From the NCBI GenBank assembly GCA_017416685.1, contig JAFQBN010000003.1:62001-126000 (forward strand): a stretch of 64,000 nt of DNA, given 5' to 3'. Below the pieces are notes generated by a model. That model searched no databases. It worked only from the letters and a program-made list of their open reading frames with translations, and was not told where the DNA came from. The DNA is from Oscillospiraceae bacterium. GTDB lineage: Bacteria; Bacillota; Clostridia; Oscillospirales; Oscillospiraceae. Positions 27,654 to 36,539 of this stretch are shown here, piece after piece. The position numbers were made by a program, and so were the translations under genes. Numbering within the stretch: the stretch's first letter is position 1; each line of letters opens with the position of its first letter.

Positions 27654-27682
27654 TTGACTTTTCCCCGGGGACTGGTTATATT
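27654..27682 (+). promoter_or_regulatory. SigmaA promoter of the riboswitch-ATPase transcript
   Basis: TTGACT (27654-27659), 17 bases, TATATT (27677-27682); the riboswitch starts just downstream. Confidence 0.78.
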
Positions 27683-27690
27683 GTGTGTAA

Positions 27691-27795
27691 TTGAATAGCT
27701 TCATTGAAGGGGAGTAGTTTTAACGTACAGTCAACAATCCCGACCATTTTCAAATGGTATGGCTGTACGTGCCGGTTTGGTTACGAGACTTTCGG
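27691..27795 (+). promoter_or_regulatory. yybP-ykoY (Mn2+) riboswitch aptamer
   Basis: The class hallmark GGGGAGTAG is at 27709-27717, followed by GTCAACA (27730-27736). An 8-bp stem ACGTACAG/CTGTACGT (27723-27730 with 27763-27770) encloses a CCATTT/AAATGG hairpin. The second conserved side is GTTACGAGAC (27779-27789). The GAGAC segment also forms the 5' arm of the following terminator, so ligand binding should prevent termination (ON switch). The class senses Mn2+ and sits before Mn exporters and P-type ATPases. Confidence 0.85.
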
Positions 27796-27830
27796 TGCAT
27801 GATTTTTTCATGTTCCGGGGGTCTTTTTTA
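27787..27830 (+). terminator. Riboswitch expression-platform terminator
   Basis: GACTTTCGG (27787-27795) pairs with CCGGGGGTC (27815-27823, several G-U pairs) around a CATGA/TCATG inner hairpin, followed by TTTTTTA. It competes with the aptamer for the GAGAC segment. Confidence 0.82.
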
Positions 27831-27860
27831 TTTTATCCATACACACATAAGGAGGATACC

Positions 27861-30458
27861 ATGAAAGATTATTATCTGCTTTCCAAAGACCGGGTTTTGG
27901 AGGCCTTCGGCGTTACAAACCAGGGTCACAGCGCGGACCGGGCCAAACAGATACTGGAGAAAGCGGGACCCAACGTGCTGCAGGAGGGAAAGAGGAAAAG
28001 CACCCTGCAGGTGTTCCTCTCCCAGTTTGCGGATCTGCTGGTGGTGATTTTGATCATTGCCGCTGTGATCTCCATGCTATCCGGCAATACGGAAAGCACC
28101 ATCGTCATCCTTGCGGTCATTACCATGAATGCCATTCTGGGTACTGTACAGCACAAGAAGGCGGAAAAATCGCTGGATAGTCTGAAATCCCTGTCCTCGC
28201 CCAACGCAAAGGTCATCCGGGATGGACATAAGATCGAGATCCCATCCCGGAATGTGGTACCCGGAGATATCGTGGTGTTGGAGGCCGGCGATATGGTCGT
28301 TGCCGATGGCCGGATCTTGGAAAACTTCTCCCTGCAGGTCAATGAAAGCTCCCTGACCGGTGAGTCCACCAACGTGGATAAGCAGGCCGTGGACATGGAA
28401 GCGGAGGTCCCCCTGGGGGACCGGGTGAATATGGTCTACTCCGGCAGCCTGGTGACCTATGGCCGGGCCACGGTGGTGGTGACCGGAACCGGCATGGATA
28501 CCGAGATCGGGAAAATCGCCGCCTTGATGAACGCGACGAAGGAGAAAAAGACCCCCTTGCAGATCAGCCTGGATCAATTCAGCAGCCGCCTGGCTGCGGT
28601 CATTCTGGCTGTTTCCGCTGTGGTGTTCGCACTGAGCATCTACCGGGAAATGCCGGTTCTGGATTCTTTGATGTTTGCGGTGGCCCTGGCTGTGGCTGCC
28701 ATTCCGGAAGCGCTCAGTTCCATTGTCACCATCGTTCAGGCTATGGGGACCCAAAAGATGGCAAAGGAGAACGCCATCATTAAGGAGTTGAAGGCGGTTG
28801 AAAGCCTGGGCTGTGTGTCTGTGATTTGTTCCGATAAGACCGGCACCCTGACCCAAAACAAGATGACGGTGCAGCAGATCTACACAGGCGGCAGAGTGAT
28901 CGGGCCGGAGGAGCTGGACCTGCACAATCAGCTCCACCGCTATCTGCTGTACAACGCCATGCTGACCAACGATTCGTCCATCGTGGACGGCAAGGGCATC
29001 GGTGACCCCACCGAGTTCTGTTTGCTGGAGATGGTCCGCGCCATCGACCTTGACGAGGGGTTGATTCGGGACGCCATGCACCGCATGGCGGAGATCCCCT
29101 TTGACTCTGACAGAAAGCTCATGTCTACAAAGTACCGGCTCCACGGCGAACCCACCATTATGACCAAGGGTGCGCTGGATGTGCTGCTGGACCGGACGAC
29201 CCGCATCCGCACCGATGACGGCGTTCGTGACATCACTGAAGAGGACCGCAGGAAGATCCTAGACATAAACATGGACTTTTCCCGGAACGGTTTGCGTGTG
29301 CTGGCCTTTGCCTATAAGCAGTCCGATGATGCGCAAGTCCTGACGCTGGAGGATGAAAATGACTACACCTTCCTTGGCCTGCTCTCCATGATGGATCCCC
29401 CCAGACAGGAGTCCAAGGCGGCCGTGGCGGACGCAAAACGGGCCGGCATCAAGCCCATCATGATCACCGGCGACCATAAGATCACCGCCACGGCCATCGC
29501 CGGGCAGATCGGCATCTTCGAAGAGGGGGATATGGCCCTTACCGGTGTGGAGCTGGATGCCATGAGCGAGGAAGAGCTGGACAGCAAAATCGATAAAATC
29601 AGCGTGTATGCCCGGGTGTCCCCCGAAAATAAAATTCAGATCGTCGATGCCTGGCAGCGCAGGGGAAACATCGTTGCCATGACCGGAGACGGCGTCAACG
29701 ATGCCCCCGCCCTGAAAAAGGCGGACATCGGTGTGGCCATGGGCATCACCGGGACGGAAGTTTCCAAGGATGCAGCTGCCATGATTCTGGCCGACGACAA
29801 TTTTGCCACCATCATCAAGGCGGTTACCAACGGCAGAAATGTGTACCGAAACATCAAAAACGCCATTAAGTTCCTGCTTTCCGGCAATATGGCGGGTATT
29901 CTGTCCGTGCTGTACACCTCGATTCTGGGGTTGCCCGTTCCCTTTGCCCCGGTACACCTGCTGTTTATGAACCTGCTGACCGACTCCCTGCCGGCCATCG
30001 CCATCGGCATGGAGCCTGCCGAGGACAACCTGCTGGACAAGAAGCCCAGAGACCCCAAGGAAAGTATCCTGAGCCGTGATTTCCTGCTCCAGCTGCTGGT
30101 GCAGGGCGGCCTGATCGCTGTTTGCACCATGGCTGTATTCCACATCGGACTGATCAGCGGCGGCGCGGCGCTGGCCAGCACTATGGCTTTTTCCACCCTG
30201 ACCCTGGCCCGTCTGTTCCACGGCTTCAACTGCCGCAGCGATCGGTCCCTGTTCAAAATCGGGTTTGGCAGCAATCCCGCAAGTTTGGGCGCCTTTGGTG
30301 TCGGCGTTGTGCTGCTGGTGCTGGTACTGGTGGTGCCGTTCCTGAGTCGGCTGTTTGCCGCATCTGCGCTGACCCTGGCGCAGTTTGGCATGATCGTTGG
30401 CCTGGCCTTTGTACCCACGGTGCTGATTCAGCTCTACAGAGTGCTTCGTGGGCGCTGA
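27861..30458 (+). CDS. P-type cation ATPase, probable Mn2+/Ca2+ exporter
   Basis: An 865-residue P2A-like ATPase. Domains in order: N-terminal cation ATPase domain, TM1-2 (about 58-95), actuator with NESSLTGES (about 158-166), TM3-4 with PEALS where SERCA has PEGLP, phosphorylation site CSDKTGTLTQNK (about 322-333), hinge TGDGVNDAPALKKADIG, and six C-terminal helices. The ATG follows AAGGAGG; longer frames run through the riboswitch and are rejected. The Mn2+ riboswitch upstream argues for Mn2+ efflux, as for YoaB/MgtA-like pumps of lactococci and pneumococci, rather than Ca2+ only. Confidence 0.93.
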   Translation: MKDYYLLSKDRVLEAFGVTNQGHSADRAKQILEKAGPNVLQEGKRKSTLQVFLSQFADLLVVILIIAAVISMLSGNTESTIVILAVITMNAILGTVQHKKAEKSLDSLKSLSSPNAKVIRDGHKIEIPSRNVVPGDIVVLEAGDMVVADGRILENFSLQVNESSLTGESTNVDKQAVDMEAEVPLGDRVNMVYSGSLVTYGRATVVVTGTGMDTEIGKIAALMNATKEKKTPLQISLDQFSSRLAAVILAVSAVVFALSIYREMPVLDSLMFAVALAVAAIPEALSSIVTIVQAMGTQKMAKENAIIKELKAVESLGCVSVICSDKTGTLTQNKMTVQQIYTGGRVIGPEELDLHNQLHRYLLYNAMLTNDSSIVDGKGIGDPTEFCLLEMVRAIDLDEGLIRDAMHRMAEIPFDSDRKLMSTKYRLHGEPTIMTKGALDVLLDRTTRIRTDDGVRDITEEDRRKILDINMDFSRNGLRVLAFAYKQSDDAQVLTLEDENDYTFLGLLSMMDPPRQESKAAVADAKRAGIKPIMITGDHKITATAIAGQIGIFEEGDMALTGVELDAMSEEELDSKIDKISVYARVSPENKIQIVDAWQRRGNIVAMTGDGVNDAPALKKADIGVAMGITGTEVSKDAAAMILADDNFATIIKAVTNGRNVYRNIKNAIKFLLSGNMAGILSVLYTSILGLPVPFAPVHLLFMNLLTDSLPAIAIGMEPAEDNLLDKKPRDPKESILSRDFLLQLLVQGGLIAVCTMAVFHIGLISGGAALASTMAFSTLTLARLFHGFNCRSDRSLFKIGFGSNPASLGAFGVGVVLLVLVLVVPFLSRLFAASALTLAQFGMIVGLAFVPTVLIQLYRVLRGR

Positions 30459-30466
30459 TAACTCAA

Positions 30467-30503
30467 CAAAAACCGCCTGCACAAGCGTGCAGGCGGTTTT
30501 TAT
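30467..30503. terminator. Bidirectional terminator
   Basis: AAAAACCGCCTGCAC / GTGCAGGCGGTTTTT, between the ATPase and the convergent LysR gene. Confidence 0.92.
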
Positions 30504-30507
30504 CTGT

Positions 30508-31398
30508 TTAATTCTGTTTGGGGAAAAAGTCCCGGGTAAAGGCCAAAAAGCTCTCCGTGGCCTTGGAGATATATCGTCCCGTCTTGGTGATGATCGCGAT
30601 TTGCCATGGGAAATGAGGGCGGAGCGGGATGCTGACCAGTTCCGGTCGGGGAGATTGACGCAGCATGGGGGCGGGGAATACGCCCACGCAATTACCAAAG
30701 GACAGGGTGTCCAGAATAAACCCGGGCATCATGCTTTGGTAGGCGATGGAGGGGGCGAATCCATGCTCCCGACACAGGTTGACAAAGGTGTGGTGCAGGG
30801 TGTTGCTTTGGTCATAGGTGATGATGTCCTGCCCCTTGAGCTGGCTGATGTGGATGTGCGGCTGGCCGGCAAAGGGGTGATCACGGCGCAGCAGTACATG
30901 TACCTCGTCCTGCACCATGGGCAGAATCTCCAATCGGTCCGTCCGCTCCAGCGGCAGCATGACAAGCCCCATATCCGCTGTGCCGTCCAGCACCTCCCGC
31001 ACTACGGTGCGGGTGCCGCTTTCCCGGATGGTGATGTGTACGCCGGGGTGGGCCTTGCGATAGCGGTTGACCAGCTCCGGGAAATACATGTCCAGCAGTG
31101 TGCCGGGACTGGATATGCGCACCTCGCCGGCTTGCCCGCAGGCCATATCCTCCATCTGGCGGTAAATGTCGCTGTACTGCTGCAAAAGGGCAGTGCCGCT
31201 TTCCACCAGCAAATGCCCGGCATCAGTCAGAGCGAACTGTTTGGTGCTGCGCTGGATCAGCTGCACCCCAAGCTCCTTTTCCAAATTCTTGACACAGCGG
31301 GTCAGAATGGGCTGGGTCACATACAGTTGTCGGGCGGCACCGGAAAAGCTCTGGCACTTGGCTACTTCCAAAAAATAACGAATGTGTTGAATGTCCAT
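30508..31398 (-). CDS. LysR-family transcription regulator
   Basis: A 296-residue LysR regulator. The winged HTH is at about 3-62 (SFSGAARQLYVTQPILTRCV), and the effector-binding periplasmic-protein-like domain at about 90-290. ATG 31398; transcription is divergent from the GntP permease gene. LysR proteins usually control the divergent neighbour, so it probably senses the permease's substrate or a metabolite of it (inference). It has a minus-strand promoter TTGCTT-16-TATAAT overlapping the permease control region. Confidence 0.93.
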   Translation of the reverse strand: MDIQHIRYFLEVAKCQSFSGAARQLYVTQPILTRCVKNLEKELGVQLIQRSTKQFALTDAGHLLVESGTALLQQYSDIYRQMEDMACGQAGEVRISSPGTLLDMYFPELVNRYRKAHPGVHITIRESGTRTVVREVLDGTADMGLVMLPLERTDRLEILPMVQDEVHVLLRRDHPFAGQPHIHISQLKGQDIITYDQSNTLHHTFVNLCREHGFAPSIAYQSMMPGFILDTLSFGNCVGVFPAPMLRQSPRPELVSIPLRPHFPWQIAIITKTGRYISKATESFLAFTRDFFPKQN

Positions 31399-31417
31399 GT
31401 GGTCACCCCTTTGGTCA

Positions 31418-31445
31418 ATTATAACATAAAAGCATAAATAAGCAA
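31418..31445 (-). promoter_or_regulatory. Promoter of the LysR gene
   Basis: TTGCTT (31445-31440), 16 bases, TATAAT (31423-31418) on the minus strand. Confidence 0.6.
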
Positions 31446-31454
31446 CGATTTATG
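31433..31454. promoter_or_regulatory. Candidate LysR binding site
   Basis: Inverted repeat CATAAAT-N8-ATTTATG in the divergent intergenic region. It directly precedes the -35 of the permease promoter and overlaps the LysR promoter, the usual place for activation plus autorepression. Confidence 0.6.
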
Positions 31455-31457
31455 AAT

Positions 31458-31486
31458 TTGATTTCCGAATAAGGCCTGCGTACAAT
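31458..31486 (+). promoter_or_regulatory. Promoter of the GntP permease gene
   Basis: TTGATT (31458-31463), 17 bases, TACAAT (31481-31486). Confidence 0.72.
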
Positions 31487-31519
31487 AAAAGCACCAAATT
31501 ACGACAGGAGGAGCGGATT

Positions 31520-32869
31520 ATGCTCGATACGGTTTCTTTGATTGGTATTGTACTCGGCCTTGTTCTGTTGATCTGGCTGGCATTTAAGGGTCACTCTATC
31601 ATCTGGGTCGCCCCGGTGTGCGCCATTGTGGTGGCCATTCTGGGTGGGCTGAACCTGCTGAACACCTATTTGGGTGACTATATGGCCGGTGTGGCCGGCT
31701 TTGTGAAAAGCTATTTGCCCATGTTCTTCCTCGGCGCGGTCTTCGGCAAGATCATGGACGTCACCGGCGCGGCACAGGCGTTGGCAAACAAGCTGGTCAA
31801 GCTGATCGGCTCCCGCTTTGCTCTTTTGGCGGTTGTGCTGCCCTGTCTGCTGATGACCTATGGCGGCGTGTCCCTGTTTGTGGTGGTCTTTGTGGTCTAT
31901 CCCATGGGCTACGCCATCTATCGCGAGGCGGACATCCCCCGCACTCTGCTGCCCGGCGCCATCGCCTTTGGCGCATTCGGTATCACCATGACCGCCATTC
32001 CCGGCTCTCCCCAGGTGCAGAACCTGATCCCCACCAATTTCTACGGCACCGATGCCGCAGCTGCCCCTTTGATGGGTCTGATCGCCGCTGTACTTATCGG
32101 TGTGCCCGGCTATATCTATCTGGACCGCCGTGTCCGCAGCGCCCGGAAGAAGGGCCTGCACTTTGTGGCTGATCCCAAGCACAAGCACGCGGAGTATGAC
32201 GAGTCCGCCCACCCCGGCTGGCACTGGCTCAGCGGTCTGCTGCCCCTGATCGTGGTGGTGTTGGTTCTGAATGTGGTCCCCGGTATCCTGGAACGCGCCG
32301 GTATTGTGGAGCTTACCTCCGATCAGGCCATCGTCATCGCTCTGCTGGCCGGCATTGTGGTGGTGTGCCTGATGAATGCCTACCAGTTCAAGAAGCTGGC
32401 CGGCGCCGTGAACGAGGGCGCAACCGGCTCCGTCACCGCCATTATGAACACCGCCTGCGCCGTGGGCTTTGGCTCGGTGGTCAAGGTGGTTCCCGGCTTT
32501 GCCCTGCTGAAGGGTGCTATGCTGAACATGCCCGGTTCCATCCTGTTTTCCGAGGCGGTAGCCGTCAACGTGCTGGCCGGTGCCACCGGCTCCGCCACCG
32601 GCGGTCTGACCATCGCGCTGGAGGCACTGGGTGCGGACTTCTTGGCTAAGGCTGCGACGTTGGGCATGAGTCCCGAGTATCTGCACCGCATCGCCTCTCT
32701 GGCCTCCGGCGGTCTGGACACTCTGCCCCATAACGGCGCGGTGCTGACCCTGCTGGCGGTATCCCACTGCAGCCACAAGGAGTCCTACTGGGACGTGTGC
32801 GTTACCTCCTGCATTATCCCGGTGGTCGTGTCCCTGGTGCTGAGCTTTGTGTGGGGAATTTTCATCTGA
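31520..32869 (+). CDS. GntP-family permease
   Basis: A 449-residue transporter of the gluconate:H+ symporter/GntP (ArsB-NhaD superfamily) family with 11-13 hydrophobic segments. Family-like stretches are LPMFFLGAVFGKIMDVTGAA, the re-entrant TYGGVSLFVVVFVVYP, ITMTAIPGSPQVQNLIPT and the C-terminal SGGLDTLPHNGAVLTLL. ATG after AGGAGGAG. The substrate may be gluconate or a related hydroxy acid; no kinase or dehydratase accompanies it, so other organic acids are possible. Probably activated by the divergent LysR protein. Confidence 0.9.
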   Translation: MLDTVSLIGIVLGLVLLIWLAFKGHSIIWVAPVCAIVVAILGGLNLLNTYLGDYMAGVAGFVKSYLPMFFLGAVFGKIMDVTGAAQALANKLVKLIGSRFALLAVVLPCLLMTYGGVSLFVVVFVVYPMGYAIYREADIPRTLLPGAIAFGAFGITMTAIPGSPQVQNLIPTNFYGTDAAAAPLMGLIAAVLIGVPGYIYLDRRVRSARKKGLHFVADPKHKHAEYDESAHPGWHWLSGLLPLIVVVLVLNVVPGILERAGIVELTSDQAIVIALLAGIVVVCLMNAYQFKKLAGAVNEGATGSVTAIMNTACAVGFGSVVKVVPGFALLKGAMLNMPGSILFSEAVAVNVLAGATGSATGGLTIALEALGADFLAKAATLGMSPEYLHRIASLASGGLDTLPHNGAVLTLLAVSHCSHKESYWDVCVTSCIIPVVVSLVLSFVWGIFI

Positions 32870-32875
32870 TCCAAA

Positions 32876-32916
32876 CAAAAAAGCCGCCCGCTGCATATGC
32901 AGCGGGCGGCTTTTTC
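32876..32916. terminator. Bidirectional terminator
   Basis: AAAAAAGCCGCCCGCTGCAT / ATGCAGCGGGCGGCTTTTTT, between the convergent permease and DHHW genes. Confidence 0.93.
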
Positions 32917-32921
32917 TTGTC

Positions 32922-34040
32922 TTACCGACCCAGCAGGAACAGGTTGCTGCCGGCGTCGAAGAAGTTGTCGATGCTGTACAGCACCACCACCCGGTCAATG
33001 CCGTTCTGCTCCACATAGTCCTTCACACTGGTGAAGTTGTAGCGCAGGTCGAACAGGTGGACCTCGGAAAAACTTTCGGTCAGGAAGGGGGCAAGGCTGT
33101 CGGCGTAGGAGTCCCGGATGACCAGTACACGGGGGGCGTCGGTATGCTCGGTCTCGATAACGCACAGGGGCTTGTTGCCGCCCAGGAAGTAGGAATACTT
33201 GTCCTTTTCGGCAAGGAAGCTGTCCGCGTACAGGCTGCCGGGGACGGGTTTGCCGTCGGGATAGGCGGTGACGGTGACGCCGTCAGCGGGGATATAGGTT
33301 TCAATGGTATCCGCAGGCAGCCAGCGCACGCCGGAGGTGGAGAAGGAGGTGCCGTAGAAGTCCTCGGACACCACGGTTTTCGTGTAGTCCTCCAGCGACA
33401 CAGGCTCCATACCCATGGCCTCCATCAGGGCCACGTAGCCGTAGTAGGCGCCCAGACTGGTCCAGTGGTGGTCGGTGCGGTAGTAGAGCTGCTCGTCGGC
33501 GTGAGCCTGCAGAACACTCCACAGATCCACGGTCAGGGCATCGGAATCTGCATACATTTGGTCAATGATGGCGCTTTCATCCGCGGTGGGGGCGCCGGCG
33601 GGGAGCCGGTCGGCCCAGATGCCGGCGGCGGAGGGGATAAGGCCAAAGTAGACCGGCACGTCCACGTTGTCCACCAGAGTGTTGACAAGACCGCTGTTTT
33701 TATCCAGCAGGTCGGGGGTGGGGGTGTCCACCTTGGTGATCAGGGTGCCGTTGGTGAAGTAGACGCCGTTATTCTCCTTCTTGCCGGTCAGCCGCTCGCA
33801 CCACGTGTTCAGAGCGACCCAAAAGTCCCGGCCCACGATGTGGTCGGCGGTGTAATCCTCCATCTTTTCGATGAAGTCGCCGCGGTGCATGGCGGAGAAA
33901 GAAAACTCGGGCAGAGCCTGCAGATAGCGGTTTTCCAGCGGGGAGAAGTCCTTGTCGGGCAGGATGGTGCTGACAAGGAACATGCCGCCGATAAACAGGC
34001 AGAACACGGCGGTGAGGATACGGTTAAAATACTTGTTCAT
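32922..34040 (-). CDS. DHHW-family envelope protein (AlgX/AlgJ-like SGNH fold)
   Basis: A 372-residue protein. An N-terminal membrane anchor (about 8-28) is followed by an SGNH-hydrolase-like extracytoplasmic domain. The diagnostic motif YYRTDHHWTSLGAYYGY (about 189-205) has the Asp-His-His-Trp catalytic core, and RVLVIRDSYADSLAPFL (about 306-322) supplies the Ser block. ATG 34040 follows AAGGGGG at 7 nt. It is directly downstream of an MBOAT acyltransferase; the pair resembles alginate/peptidoglycan O-acetylation machines such as AlgI-AlgX or PatA-PatB. It probably transfers acetyl groups to a surface polymer. Confidence 0.88.
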   Translation of the reverse strand: MNKYFNRILTAVFCLFIGGMFLVSTILPDKDFSPLENRYLQALPEFSFSAMHRGDFIEKMEDYTADHIVGRDFWVALNTWCERLTGKKENNGVYFTNGTLITKVDTPTPDLLDKNSGLVNTLVDNVDVPVYFGLIPSAAGIWADRLPAGAPTADESAIIDQMYADSDALTVDLWSVLQAHADEQLYYRTDHHWTSLGAYYGYVALMEAMGMEPVSLEDYTKTVVSEDFYGTSFSTSGVRWLPADTIETYIPADGVTVTAYPDGKPVPGSLYADSFLAEKDKYSYFLGGNKPLCVIETEHTDAPRVLVIRDSYADSLAPFLTESFSEVHLFDLRYNFTSVKDYVEQNGIDRVVVLYSIDNFFDAGSNLFLLGR

Positions 34041-34052
34041 ACACACACCCCC

Positions 34053-35453
34053 TTAGAAACGGAAATAGAGGAAGGGATTGTAGGTTCCCGCCACCAGATA
34101 GGCGGTGCAGACGGTCAGGCCCGCGATGACCAGCACAAGGCACACCACCCGCTGCACCGAGGGGGACAGCTTGTGGTAAAGCAGTTTGCCCGCAGGAGTG
34201 GCGGAAACGCCGGCGATGATCAGGATGGGCAGATAACTGGTCAGGTAATAGACAAACGCGCCGTTCATTACAGGCACGCCGCCCAGACCGAACATGACCT
34301 GCAGATAGGCCGCCAGCTGACCGAAGTCCTCCAGTGCGAAGATGGCCCAGCTGACCAGCACCAAAAACAGAGTATAGATGCGGCAAAGCGCGGCAGGCGC
34401 TTTCTTCAGCCACTTGCCCAGCAGGAACTTTTCCAGCACCAGCAGCACGAAGAAGTAAAGACCCCAGATGAGGTAGTTCCAGCTGGCACCGTGCCAGATG
34501 CCGGTGGCGGCCCAAACCATCAGCAGGTTGAAGATCCACCGGGGCTTGGAGCAGCGGTTGCCGCCCAGAGGGATATAGAGGTACTCCCGGAACCACGTGC
34601 CAAGGGAGATGTGCCAGCGGCGCCAGAACTCGGTGATACTTTTGGAGATATAGGGGTAGTTGAAGTTGGCCAAAAAGTCAAAGCCGAACATGCGCCCCAG
34701 ACCGGTTGCCATGTCGGAGTAGCCGGAGAAGTCGAAGTACAGCTGCAGAGAGAACGCGATGATACCCAACCACGCACCGGCCACAGTCAGCTCACCGGGG
34801 GCCATGGCCTTGTAAGCATCCCACAGCTGGCCCACATTGTTGGCCAGCAGCAGCTTTTTGCCAAGACCCACCATGAAGATCTGCACGCCGGCGGCGAATT
34901 TGTCCGCGCTGGTGGTGCGCTCGTCGATCTGGTCACCCAGATCTTTATACTTGATGATAGGACCGGCGATCAGTTGGGGGAACAGGGTGACAAAAGTGCC
35001 GAAGTTCAAAATGGACCGCTGGGCCCGGGTGTCGCCGCGGTAGATGTCCACCGTGTAGCTCATGGTCTGGAAGGTGTAGAAGGAAATACCGATGGGCAGG
35101 TGGATGCCAAGGATGGGGGCGGGAATGCCGACGGCCTGCAGCGAGCCGGCCAGAAAGTCCCAGTACTTGAAGAACACCAGCAGGGCCAGGTTGAAGAAAA
35201 TAGAGCTGCCTACCGCCCATTTGGCGCCGGTGATGTTGCCCTTTTCCTTGCACTTTTCCACGATCATGCCGTGGGTGTAGTCGATGAGGGTGGAGGCGAA
35301 CATGATGATGACATAGTCCCGCTCGCCCCAGTAGTAGAAGAACAGGGAGGACACCAGCAGTACAAGGTTTCGGAACTTCCGGGGTACCACGAAATACACG
35401 CCCATGGTAAACACCAGGAAGTAGAACATGAATACGGGAGTGGAAAAGACCAT
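34053..35453 (-). CDS. MBOAT-family membrane O-acyltransferase
   Basis: A 466-residue AlgI/DltB-like integral membrane acyltransferase with about 11 hydrophobic segments. The conserved SITEFWRRWHISLGTWFREY (about 273-292) leads to YLYIPLGGNR, and the catalytic His is in ATGIWHGASWNYLIWG. It is thought to move an acyl group from cytosol to the outside for the DHHW partner. The ATG has AGGATG upstream. It belongs to the operon lipoprotein-MBOAT-DHHW, with a 12-bp hairpin in the preceding gap. Confidence 0.95.
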   Translation of the reverse strand: MVFSTPVFMFYFLVFTMGVYFVVPRKFRNLVLLVSSLFFYYWGERDYVIIMFASTLIDYTHGMIVEKCKEKGNITGAKWAVGSSIFFNLALLVFFKYWDFLAGSLQAVGIPAPILGIHLPIGISFYTFQTMSYTVDIYRGDTRAQRSILNFGTFVTLFPQLIAGPIIKYKDLGDQIDERTTSADKFAAGVQIFMVGLGKKLLLANNVGQLWDAYKAMAPGELTVAGAWLGIIAFSLQLYFDFSGYSDMATGLGRMFGFDFLANFNYPYISKSITEFWRRWHISLGTWFREYLYIPLGGNRCSKPRWIFNLLMVWAATGIWHGASWNYLIWGLYFFVLLVLEKFLLGKWLKKAPAALCRIYTLFLVLVSWAIFALEDFGQLAAYLQVMFGLGGVPVMNGAFVYYLTSYLPILIIAGVSATPAGKLLYHKLSPSVQRVVCLVLVIAGLTVCTAYLVAGTYNPFLYFRF

Positions 35454-35477
35454 TGGATCACATCCTAATAAGAGAAT

Positions 35478-35505
35478 GGGCGGGTGATAGGAGTATCACC
35501 CGCCC
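35478..35505 (-). repeat. Intercistronic hairpin before MBOAT
   Basis: A perfect 12-bp stem GGGCGGGTGATA / TATCACCCGCCC with a 4-nt loop. No T-tract follows on the minus strand, so it suggests mRNA processing or partial attenuation between the lipoprotein and the acyltransferase genes. Confidence 0.65.
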
Positions 35506-35513
35506 GAATGGAA

Positions 35514-36434
35514 TTAAAACAGGGCGTTGAAGTTGGCGACCACCTCGTCGGTCATACCGCTGACAACCAGCAGAGCCACGAAGTTGCCGTTGGAGACCAC
35601 CTTGGCCTCGCGCTCCCAGGCCTCGATGACCATGGGGTAGTTGAAGTGGTTGTCCACCTGAGCGGAAATGCGGGCGTTGAAGATGGCCTTGACGGCGGCC
35701 ACATCGGCGGCGTTGGCACACTCCACCATGACAATTTCGCAGGGGACGGCGGTCATCATGGGCATGTAGGCCACCTTCTGCTTCAGGGAGATGGCGTTCA
35801 GACCGGCGTAGAAGGCGTCCAGCGCGTCAGACTCCATGGCGACCATGGCGGGGGCATCGTCCGGGTCGGGGAAGATGGAGGCGTAGAACGCGGCCAGGTC
35901 GACCTTGGCAGGCGCGGCGGGCACTTCCGGCTCAGCAGGCTTCTGCTCGGGCTCCACCTCGGGCTTCTGCTCGGGAGCGGGGGCCTCGGGGGTTTCCTCG
36001 GTCTTGATGTTGCAGCGCACGGTGCAGGTGACGGTCATGTCGGTACCCTCCACCGCGGCGGTGATGGTGGCGGTGCCGGCGGCCACGGCGGTAACGACGC
36101 CCTTGTCATCCACGGTGGCCACGGACTCGTCGCTGCTGCTCCACAGCACCACAGGGTCCTCGATGCCGAAGATGTCGGGAATGAGCTTATAGGAAGCGCC
36201 CACAGCCTTCAGGGTGAAGTCGGTCTTGTTCAGGGCCAGATAGGCGATGACCTGAGGCATGTCCACGGGGGGAGCGGGCAGGATGTGGTCCGGAGCGGAA
36301 ACATCGGGCTGGGAAACGCTCACATCGGGGTCGGACACGCTGCCGGAAACGGAGGTGTCGCCGCCGCAGGCGGTCAGCAGGGACAGGGACAGCACCACGG
36401 CGGTGCCAAGGGCAAACAGACGAATGTGTTTCAT
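35514..36434 (-). CDS. Lipoprotein with Ig-like (Big_2) and DUF4358 domains
   Basis: A 306-residue lipoprotein. The signal peptide ends in lipobox LTAC (Cys23). Residues about 65-145 form a bacterial Ig-like domain (VVLWSSSDESVATVDDKGVV, AAGTATITA). A Pro/Glu-rich linker (about 145-180) leads to a C-terminal domain matching the DUF4358 pattern (about 190-305), often encoded beside MBOAT/DHHW genes in Clostridia. ATG follows AAGGAG. It is the first gene of the O-acylation operon, behind an ECF-type promoter. It likely anchors or regulates the surface acylation machinery (inference). Confidence 0.85.
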   Translation of the reverse strand: MKHIRLFALGTAVVLSLSLLTACGGDTSVSGSVSDPDVSVSQPDVSAPDHILPAPPVDMPQVIAYLALNKTDFTLKAVGASYKLIPDIFGIEDPVVLWSSSDESVATVDDKGVVTAVAAGTATITAAVEGTDMTVTCTVRCNIKTEETPEAPAPEQKPEVEPEQKPAEPEVPAAPAKVDLAAFYASIFPDPDDAPAMVAMESDALDAFYAGLNAISLKQKVAYMPMMTAVPCEIVMVECANAADVAAVKAIFNARISAQVDNHFNYPMVIEAWEREAKVVSNGNFVALLVVSGMTDEVVANFNALF

Positions 36435-36476
36435 AATGTAACTCCTTTGATGTAAGTGGGGAAATGCGTTTGCTCT

Positions 36477-36506
36477 CTTTGACGCAGGAAAGACGAAAAA
36501 GTTCCC
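36477..36506 (-). promoter_or_regulatory. ECF-sigma-like promoter of the O-acylation operon
   Basis: On the minus strand GGGAACTT (from 36506) is followed, 16 bases after GGAAC, by CGTC (36484-36481) and TCAAAG. This fits the ECF pattern GGAAC-N16-CGTC and also GAACTT-N16-TCAAA. No sigmaA -10 is seen closer to the gene. Confidence 0.6.
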
Positions 36507-36539
36507 GGAAGTTTATTTCTATTTTAGCAAAGGATGGGT

